A stretch of DNA of 64,000 nt from Phoronis australis (taxonomy: Eukaryota; Phoronida; Phoronidae), in assembly GCA_002633005.1 (NCBI GenBank), contig NMRA01000081.1, forward strand, positions 858,008 through 922,007. The letters run 5' to 3'. The translations under genes were made by a program, and so were the position numbers. The notes beneath the pieces were generated by a model, which saw only the letters and a list, made by a program, of their open reading frames with translations, did not search any database and was not told the DNA's origin. Below are positions 56,301 to 64,000 of the stretch, one piece after another. How positions within the stretch are numbered: the first letter of the stretch is position 1; the number at the start of each line of letters is the position of its first letter.

Positions 56301-59300
56301 GTCAAGAGAAAAGTAAATAACAATGAAACACATCCAGAATAACCAGTTATTCACAGTTTTAGTAGATTCAATACCAAAAAACAGCTTTCTCACTTAAAGC
56401 TATATTTCACCTGTTCAGTGTAAACCTTGAATTCTTAACCAAAATGCTTTGGGGTTTAAAACATTACCATGCTCATTCGAATTTGAATTATTGCCGAAAA
56501 AGCCAGCAACACAAGTCACAGGAGCTATTTTCAAATCAGCAACTTTAGGGTTGGCGAACCCCAATAAACTCTGAAGAAATTTGCCGACGGTTTTGGTATT
56601 TTTTGGTATCAAAAATAGAGTATTATGGGACCCATTTTATGGTAGTAAAATGTCTAATACGTTTTTTGGTGTTTAGACAATTTAGCAAATGAAGGCAAAA
56701 TGCAGAAGCACAATTTTCACCTCAAAAGTCATTTGTGGTAAAATTCAAGCATCCAAGTTTTTTTCCTCAGTCCCGTAACTGAACAAATGACTGATAATGG
56801 CAGCTCCTCAAAGACACAATATTTATAAGGCTAGTAAACCCCATTTTGGTGACTTCAACCAATCCACTTTCTGCCACCTAATAATGTACCATTGGCGTCA
56901 CACTTGAGTGATAAAAGCAGGATTCAACTATAAGAACTTGTACTTTCTTTGTCACCGTCACAATTTGGTCTGACTTGTACATGATTTGAATAATTAAGAG
57001 ATTGCTGTTGTTAGTTGGTCTATGCAGAGCCAACCCCTTTGTATTGTTATGCAAATCTGCTCGTTTTGCAAGTGCAGATAGCTGTCACGATTATGCTGGT
57101 ATGCACCTGTTACTGGGCGGAGAGCAGTTGTGCCTTACTTAATATTTGAAGCACATGGTGCTCATACCAGTCAAAACGCTCTGGAACACGTAGGTGTGTT
57201 TTGTATCGAATATTTGTTAGTACAGGTACTTAATACTTATATGTTATGCTAGTCAGTTTAATCTACTTGAGCGTTACGTGACTTAGAATTTCTTCTAGAT
57301 GTAATTCGAAAACACGTTTATGCTATGGTTGGTTATTGAGTCGGTTGACTTACTTGATACTGTACCTAGTATGTAATTTCTAGGTGACCCTTAAGTTTTA
57401 TCACCACGCAGCTGAACCATGGGTGCAGGAGGCTGGTCAAGCTGGGCGGCGTAATATTTGTCCGCAAGAGGCTGGTCAAGCTGGGCGCCGTAATATTTGT
57501 CAAGCAGTGAAAATCTCTAGTGCTGAGAAGCCAAAGTTGTGGCACGTGTAGGACCATAAAGAGACACTGAGACCTTTGTGAACTATAGCAATTCTTGTAT
57601 CGGCAATCATTATTATGAGTTTGTGAGTTTTGTGTGTGTGTTTGAGAGGTAATATATATTTTGTTATTAACTTGTTCTGTTTTGTGTCTTGAGAAATTGT
57701 CTGACACTAGAGGAACTTGACAGTCACAGATAGGATATTATGGAACTTTGTGGGTGGTCTTTCCCAACAGTTGCCATGCAACTCTTCTAAAGCCCGTTTA
57801 GCAGACTTTCTAAGGAATTTTCAAATTTTGCTAGAAATATCTGAAGGTTGTCGAGGCTTAGAGAGCGAAAACTACCTAACTCCCTTATTTACAGTTCATT
57901 ATGCAATTTCCTTGTGGAATAATTTCAACAAAAAATCATATAAATATACACCGCTTATCATAAGTATCACGACAAATTAAGACTTCCTGTCATTAGAGCA
58001 AACTTAATTTACTGCAAAAATTCTTTGAATAAAATTCTAACCATAGAGTAATATTTTCACTGTGTTAGCTTTCTTGCGAATTCCCTGGCATGGGAGACAA
58101 CTACCATAAAATGACAATGAAATCCGCTCACTCTCACCCATGACAGGGAATTCTGAGTCATTTTGTCCGATTACTTTTGGAATGAACTGTTCCGTTGGTA
58201 ATTCAGGTAATACTTACGTTCATAATTTTACGAACTACAGTGACTGTGAATCCTGTAAAGAAAAACACCAGAATGAGAGACTTCAATGACAATGTTGAAA
58301 TAAAGCATACTAAGATTATCATATGAAGAGCTCTTGCATGTTTTTTACATTCAATTATATTGACTGTATCAACCACCATGCATCATTGGACCTGTTGTTC
58401 TATGAGCCCTGAACTCTACTTGAGATTAAGAATTAAACATGAACACGATAAACAAAACTAATCCCAACTTTAAGCTCTTAGGAATTTGATTCATTTTCTA
58501 GTGTTGGTTCTTGAAAAAAAAACAGGATGAGAACACAGGGCTAGGTTGATTCTTACCTTTACTGATCAAGGCATCAGCCAGAAGTCCCCCTATAATAGTG
58601 CTGGGAATGCAAACTGCCCACGGCACCACATTGAAGACCCAGCCCTGCGCAAAAAAAATAGAAACTGTGTAGAAATTGCTACAACTGCAGTGATACAAAA
58701 TTTCATGAAAGGACTCTAAAGAGGGAAACTGAATGATAGTGATGACGATGATGACAAAACAATAAAGATACACGCAGCTTTATGGTAGACGATACACAAA
58801 CAAAAAGGCAGTGAAAAACTAGTTAAAAATAAAAGAGCAGTCATCAATAATTTACGAATAATTTGACAGTGGAAAGTTGTAGACAGTGAGAAACTTATAA
58901 CACACTACAGATAGCCCTTGACAAGAGGCACACGTTGTGTGTAAATTTCATGTCAAACAAATAGGATTTGTGACCAGTAGCACTAAAAACAAATTGGAAT
59001 ATTTTTGTTAATAAATAATTGTCAAAAGACTGGTTTAACACGCTAATGGTCAGTCATATGGTGCCCGCATTTGGAGAACCAGTTTTCTCCACTGAACAGT
59101 AGGCATCAAACTGGTTCTCAAAATGTGGGCACATTTGACTATTGCCATTCACCACTGCAACTATTGCTTTCACGCTAAAACTGCAACCTGACATGTTTTA
59201 CTATATCATAAGTCATTGTGTGACTGAAGCTGACTATAAAGATGTAGCTATTTTCTAATGATCTGCATCAACTTTTGTTTACAAGCCATGAGGTCTACTA

Positions 59301-62300
59301 GTCTTGTTTGTTCTGTAGAACCAACCACTAATAAATCTCAGAGCATTTACTCTGCAGTGAAATTTGATACCAAATATCATTATGGTCAAGGTTACTGACT
59401 GTTTTCAAATGCCCAAGACACAACTAGAGCCATTTTGAATATTTAACATCACATATTTCAATTAGAAACAATAATTAGGATACTTTGCACATACCTTTGC
59501 GTTTCGGAAGTTCTCATGGAAATACGTAGGTAACCACGATAGTAGAATGAAGAACGCATTATTTTGACATACATGAGCAATGAGCATAGACCTGCAATGA
59601 AACAACCTCAACTACAACGGCGATAAAGCCACATTCATACTGTCACTAAAAATAAGATTTACAACTGAGACATTAATAATGCTGCACAGACACAACACTA
59701 GAAGGACAACAGACACTTTCCAATAAAGTGGTCATCCAATAAAGTCGCAATATATTCATTTGGATATATCAGAGAAAATGCCTTCAGCATCTCGTTTCGT
59801 CTTGTCCAACAAAATTTGAGATTGGATCAAATGGAAGTTACTTTCATGCTCTCACTACACAAAAGAGTAGTCTTAACAGGACACAGAGCCCTCTTTTAAT
59901 TTTAGCTGTTCGTGCTGTACCCCAATTGCATTTCTTGCACTCTCTTTTCCAGCCTTTTAGTTCTGTTAAGCCATATAATATTTGCAGCCTTAATATCCTG
60001 CTGTGTATTGTGTAAACCCACTCTCACTTATCCTTTATGACAGACTATAACTTACATGTCTTATTTCAACATAGCTGGAAAATAGCAAGGAAAGAAATAA
60101 TAGATAATACCGCTACTCGCCGTGTAGAAAATGACTCATTTCGATTAAAGACTTTGCAGTCTCTATTGATCAGTCATGAAAAACTTGTGACGAATGAGCA
60201 ACTCACAGGTGTTTACCACACGCTGGCTCCATTCCGTTAGGCTTTTGGGCTTCCTACCACGCGTTACATTCACACTCTCTGCTTGTATGTTCTCTTGCCT
60301 ACCCTCACTGTTTATTTTGCTTATACCATGTACTTCTACATGTTTATTTTACCTAGTGCCAGAGTATGTGTGCTCTCGAAATGTAGCTACTATCTTAAAG
60401 TATTTGTTTACCATGCCTATTGGCAATTTGCTTTACAATTGCCCACGGGAAGACCGAAAATTGTACAGAGAGTATGAGCGAGTGTACAATCAAGCTGTCC
60501 AGCAGAAAGTGCTTAGTAGTGTTTTCAATCAAGTTTGTATTAAGGGTTGCTACTGAACTATGCTGATTTTCTTGTCACCAGATGTACCCGTGCTGATCTA
60601 CAGGGAGTTTGAAAATGATGGTTCCTATAAGAACTGGCTTGTTTCTCGTTACATCGTGTCAGCCATTTTGAAATCCCTGTCTAGCAATACTAACCAGAAT
60701 GCTGCTGTTGTAAACAACGTGTGATAAGGAGCCGCTACACTTTTGGACGGAGTAACTTTGGAATTAGCAGCGACGAAGTTCTCCTTCACAGAAATGATCG
60801 TCCTTTTCCGTCGATCTCGAGCGATGAGGAAAAAACGTAGAAATATTAGCCATGCCATTCCTAATAAACCTGAAAACAAACCGAATGAAGATCAGTTACA
60901 GCAATACCATAACTTCTTTGGGAATACCATTTGAATGAGCTGTCACAGGCTCATAAGGTAATGATATTGAAATGTTTGTAACTAACGGCTATGTACCTAT
61001 GTTTTGTCGAAGAAATCAACTTCTGATGTAGATCACATACCATTATGAAATTGGGTCTCAACTTGTCCCTTTTCCAGATTAGAATTTGAAAAAGACAACA
61101 AAGAGCTCACACTACACAGAAGTTTTGACTTGACCTCAAAAATTGCAGGGTAAAGCCGGGGAATCTACCACTTAACAGTTTCGTTTTCTTTAAAGAAGAA
61201 TGCTTATTTTAGAGAAAATTTAAAAACTAACACACTTTCAGCATGCACAAATATATAGACATTACAAACTGAGCCAAATGTCCATACTAGCTGGACGAAT
61301 TATCATCATATGGTAATTTAACTGCGTACATGGGTGGGAAGCCTAAGTACTGAAATATGAGTGTAATGTAGATCTATGAATAATTTGTGTACTGAGCAGA
61401 ATTAATGGACCATTCCTAATTGTTTGATTTACATTGATGATCTCGGCAAATTTAGCTATACATACTTGCATGCAAATGTTTTCAGACAACAGATGTCAAG
61501 CATAGGTTTATAAATAAAGTGGGTTTTGAGAGTGAAACAACAACATGGAGGACATCGCCAGATCTAAACTATACAAATAAGTCTCCTTCTCTAACGAGAT
61601 TCCCCGCAGTTCAATTATTCAATGGAAACATAGACTACAGTACATGGACCATCAAGTTCGTATATTTTGAATGGACAAAATTTGTGATCCTATGCACAAG
61701 CCATGATGTCATTATTTACTAGCAATACATGGCAGACACAGAACGTTTTACTTCCGCCATGTACATCATCTGCTAATCATGGTCGGCTGTTGAGTGGTCG
61801 GGTAGCATTGCCAAAAGTACTCACGATACCAACAGTTCTACTACTGAAAGACTTTGAACAGTCTTTCAATGCTGAAATTATTATTTTTTTGTTGTACTAA
61901 ACAGTAAAAAAAGAATTTCCCGTCACAATACAGCTGAGTGTGCTATGTTTCGAGGGTGGCGCCTCCTCTAGGATATTATGAAAGAAAATGTCAGAGTTGC
62001 AAATCTGTTGTCTATAATCTATGGTGGAAACAATGATTGATAACATTCATGACTTTCAGTTCAATTGACTTGTTATCAAGAATTAAGCTGGCAACGCATC
62101 CTAGAAGTCAGATATGATCAAAATAATTCTTTTGCACTAAACTGTTCACATATCATTTATTTCAAAAATAATTGGCAAAAAGGCCATCTTTCTATTTCAA
62201 ACTTTATTTCTAACTTGCTAAAAATCAACACATCACCAAATGTTGTTAAGCAACAACTGAGAAGCGAAAACCATATCAGTAACAAATTACGATTTCCTTG

Positions 62301-63988
62301 ATGCATATTTTCATTGCCACATGGGCACTACCTCAGACAGGAGGGGTAACTAGACACACTGCCACACAAATGTGTCATTTTCACCTGCTTCTCAGACATA
62401 GTGTAAAATTCCACTCAAGCCTTTATCTCCATGAACCAAAGCTACAATAATTGTCAGTAGGATACTCACCTACTAAATAAAACACATACTGCCAGCCAAA
62501 TCTGTCCATCACTAAAGATCCAACACTTCCACAGAATAATGTACTGCAAAGAAGATGTTGGTAAGTTAAAACTAGAATCCGAGTTCAAATATTGTCGACA
62601 AATACTTAAATTGAACTGTTGCTGTCTAGACGCTCATTTCATGGTTCTGCCAAGATGTACCGTAGCACAAATATATCTCAGAATAACTATGATGTTATAT
62701 AACCATTGACCATCAATAATTTGCGGACAAGGACAGTTAAAATAATGGAAGTGTAAACCACTTCAATGTTATCACCACACCGGTGCCTACACTCTGACTT
62801 CGTTCAAACTTTTTATCCGTGTGCAATACTTGTAGACAAGCAAGGAACAATGATGACATTTAGAAAGAGAACCCCTTGTCTCAATCAATTATGAAGACAC
62901 AACCAAAAGGTGTCTGCAGTGTAACACAGATTTAGGTTGGTTTAAGGCTGCCAGTGTGTACAATATGGTGTAGTAATGTTACTTGGCTTCAGTATTGACA
63001 GGTACAACTTAATGGCAAAAATCTGAATACGTGATGATTATTATGCAATTCATGTGAACTTTTGAACCAGGTGTTGATCCCTGCTTGGCTAGCAATACTA
63101 GTCTTGCTGCTGAGCACTGACATATGTAATACCCATGCAACACACTGACATCTAGTGGTAAATAGAACACATAATGCACAGACAACACAGCGACACCTGG
63201 TAGTATAGAACAGAGTGACACCCAGAAACAGTAAATGATGCACCGACTACTCACCCAGCATGAGAGCCAGCTGATATGCTGCTATATACAAATGTTCTCT
63301 CTGTTTCTGACACCTTTTTTGATACCATGCTTGCCACACTGGGATAGTGCATACCTGCAAACACACATAGTTCTCCTCTGTATTTGGTACCTTAATCATC
63401 AATTGAATAGTGCAACATTAAAGATGCCAAGTGAATTATCATTACAAATTTACACTTACTGACTGGAGAACTCAGGCATACATTTGTTAAACAGAGGAAC
63501 TATCCCTTTATATGATTGGTAAGTCAAGCTATACACATATTGAAGTGATAAACAGCTGGTCCACAGCACTGACATTACGTGAATGTCGACATGATAGCAA
63601 AACTTACCAGAAAAATTGCACTTCATCCACATAGTCCTTCCAAAACACCATCTTCAAAACACACACAACCCACCCACCCACCCACACAACCCACCCACCC
63701 NNNNNNNNNNNNNNNNNNNNNNNNNNNNNNNNNNNNNNNNNNNNNNNNNNNNNNNNNNNNNNNNNNNNNNNNNNNNNNNNNNNNNNNNNNNNNNNNNNCA
63801 CACACACACACACCACACACACACAACCTGCATATTGTGGCACCCATTAACATAAAAATAGCCGTTACCCTGAAAACAGCCTAACAGCACCCTAGACAGC
63901 ACGACCAAGCGGATTGTAGTAGTCTTGTCGTTGAATATATAACACAGATAGGGTGTCCAAAAAGTGAGAAGGGACCAGAACACGCCCA
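53175..63988 (-). CDS. SLC17A9: SLC17A9 (vesicular nucleotide transporter, VNUT), 3' part
   Basis: Major facilitator superfamily, SLC17 family. The vertebrate protein loads ATP into secretory vesicles using the membrane potential, so it acts in purinergic signalling. Nine minus-strand exons, all in phase: 63988-63869, 63354-63255, 62543-62470, 60869-60695, 59591-59495, 58644-58557, 58252-58218, 55309-55138, 53344-53175; 342 aa and a stop. They cover roughly the last nine of twelve membrane spans. Seen: LSRVLLGCFQG, ETERTFVYSSISAGSHAG, FFILLSWLPTYF, KGWVFNVVPW, VNPQDIAPTYAGSVFG and EATKSWSAVFN. Each has a direct counterpart in human SLC17A9, and GW.FNVVPW separates it from sialin and VGLUTs. 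The Arg of SR.L.G..QG is kept; from memory this is the Arg reported as essential in human VNUT. The first roughly 95 residues lie beyond the right edge. Confidence 0.93.
55138..55309 (-). CDS. SLC17A9: SLC17A9 exon, NPQDIAPTYAG
   Basis: Acceptor TTTTTTGCAG, donor TTTG|GTAAGT, 172 nt. It encodes two hydrophobic spans and SGVLVNPQDIAPTYAGSVFG, a signature of the SLC17 family. Confidence 0.94.
56100..56255. mobile_element. Palindromic MITE, partial copy G
   Basis: Only the right half is clear: CTGAGTAAGGAACAAGACGA then GTAGTAGCCTTAAAACAAA. It lies in an SLC17A9 intron. Confidence 0.45.
56419..56530 (+). repeat. Dispersed repeat, copy 2 (partner at 34985-35095)
   Basis: Same word order as the copy in the receptor gene (CTTAACC, GCTTTGGGG, GCTCAT, GCCAGCAAC). 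It lies in an SLC17A9 intron. Confidence 0.5.
57429..57506 (+). repeat. 39-bp tandem duplication
   Basis: Two copies of GAGGCTGGTCAAGCTGGGCG followed by GCGTAATATTTGTC, with few differences, inside an SLC17A9 intron. It is more GC-rich than its surroundings. Confidence 0.9.
58218..58252 (-). CDS. SLC17A9: SLC17A9 35-nt micro-exon
   Basis: Acceptor CTTTACAG, donor AAC|GTAAGT. It encodes FTVTVVRKIMN, matching the RAITVRKLMQ segment of human SLC17A9. Skipping it would shift the frame. Confidence 0.9.
58557..58644 (-). CDS. SLC17A9: SLC17A9 exon, GWVFNVVPW
   Basis: Acceptor TTTTTGCGCAG, donor AAAG|GTAAGA, 88 nt. It encodes GWVFNVVPWAVCIPSTIIGG and LLADALISK. Confidence 0.94.
59495..59591 (-). 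CDS. SLC17A9: SLC17A9 exon, FFILLSWLPTYF
   Basis: Acceptor CATTGCAG, donor AAAG|GTATGT, 97 nt. It encodes SMLIAHVCQNNAFFILLS and WLPTYFHENFRNAK. Confidence 0.93.
60695..60869 (-). CDS. SLC17A9: SLC17A9 exon, central loop
   Basis: Acceptor TGTTTTCAG, donor TTCTG|GTTAGT, 175 nt. It encodes LLGMAWLIFLRFFLIARDRR, then the variable cytoplasmic loop and APYHTLFTTAAFW. The split Trp codon (TG|G) joins the next exon in frame. Confidence 0.88.
61013..61140. mobile_element. Palindromic MITE, partial copy H
   Basis: Only the left end is clear: GTAGATCACATACCATTATG, then AATTGGGTCTCAACTTGTCC. It lies in an SLC17A9 intron. Confidence 0.45.
62470..62543 (-). CDS. SLC17A9: SLC17A9 exon, GSVGSLVMDRFGW
   Basis: Acceptor TCTTTGCAG, donor GTAG|GTGAGT, 74 nt. 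It encodes TLFCGSVGSLVMDRFGWQ and YVFYLVG. Confidence 0.92.
63255..63354 (-). CDS. SLC17A9: SLC17A9 exon, YPS...ER...GSHAG
   Basis: Acceptor GTTTGCAG, donor GCTGG|GTGAGT, 100 nt. It encodes MHYPSVASMVSKKVSETERT and SSISAGSHAG. Confidence 0.92.
63655..63838. repeat. (CCCA)n and (CA)n microsatellite around an assembly gap
   Basis: CCCA/CAACC repeats run into a gap of about 98 N (63699-63798), followed by (CA)n. The repeat probably caused the gap. It lies between SLC17A9 exons. Confidence 0.95.
63869..63988 (-). CDS. SLC17A9: SLC17A9 exon, TM3-TM4 region
   Basis: Acceptor TTTGTGCAG, donor CAGG|GTAACG, 120 nt. It encodes GVFWSLLTFWTPYLCYIF and RLVVLSRVLLGCFQG, with the conserved Arg before the QG turn. 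Confidence 0.88.
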
Positions 63989-64000
63989 CTGCACAAATGA

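Noticed and set aside
63579-63884. Open frames across the N gap near the right edge
   Set aside because: They span unknown bases and CA/CCCA repeats. The only supported coding sequence here is the SLC17A9 exon 63988-63869.
21037-64000. Idea that the TIR, receptor and VNUT genes form one functional cluster
   Set aside because: They have separate promoters and mixed orientations, and nothing in the sequence links their regulation. Shared signalling roles of the receptor and VNUT may be coincidence.

Overview
The window is nuclear DNA of an invertebrate animal. It is AT-rich, has spliced genes with GT-AG introns of hundreds of bases to several kilobases, AATAAA polyadenylation signals, microsatellites, two assembly gaps (18535-18614 and 63699-63798) and many short non-autonomous repeats. 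The gene set (SMC6, HMBOX1, a TIR/SAM protein, a nicotinic receptor subunit, SLC17A9/VNUT) is bilaterian. Several kinds of marine invertebrate would fit, such as an amphioxus, hemichordate, echinoderm or lophotrochozoan. The species cannot be named from the sequence alone.

Layout, left to right. (1) The last three coding exons of SMC6 (+, 44-3402), cut by the left edge. Its terminal exon sits in a partial tandem duplication that offers a second acceptor. (2) A complete HMBOX1-type homeobox gene (-, coding 14958-7562, 405 aa in six exons), tail-to-tail with SMC6. Its probable first non-coding exon ends at 20600. (3) A head-to-head promoter near 20630-20650, carrying a ZNF143-like motif, shared with the next gene. 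(4) A complete 736-aa protein (+, 21037-29027) with an acidic N-terminus and TIR-like, SAM, TIR-like and TIR-like domains. (5) A complete alpha-type nicotinic acetylcholine receptor subunit (+, 31136-47348, 539 aa). Its 110-nt exon is present as two diverged tandem copies (40365-40474 and 41681-41790) that must be used one at a time. (6) The last nine coding exons of SLC17A9/VNUT, the vesicular nucleotide transporter (-, 63988-53175), tail-to-tail with the receptor and cut by the right edge. All internal exon junctions given here keep phase, and the three complete coding sequences come out as whole numbers of codons.

Between and inside the genes lie a palindromic MITE family (about nine copies or fragments, mostly right of 40 kb), a larger element rich in GGTCTTAA words (two copies in HMBOX1 introns), a tRNA-derived SINE, an inverted duplication of a THAP-gene promoter and first exon, a foldback inside the intron between the two alternative receptor exons, and several minisatellites. 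The genes do not form an operon-like system. The most notable observations are the receptor's mutually exclusive exon pair, whose choice changes a ligand-pocket position, and the triple-TIR plus SAM protein.
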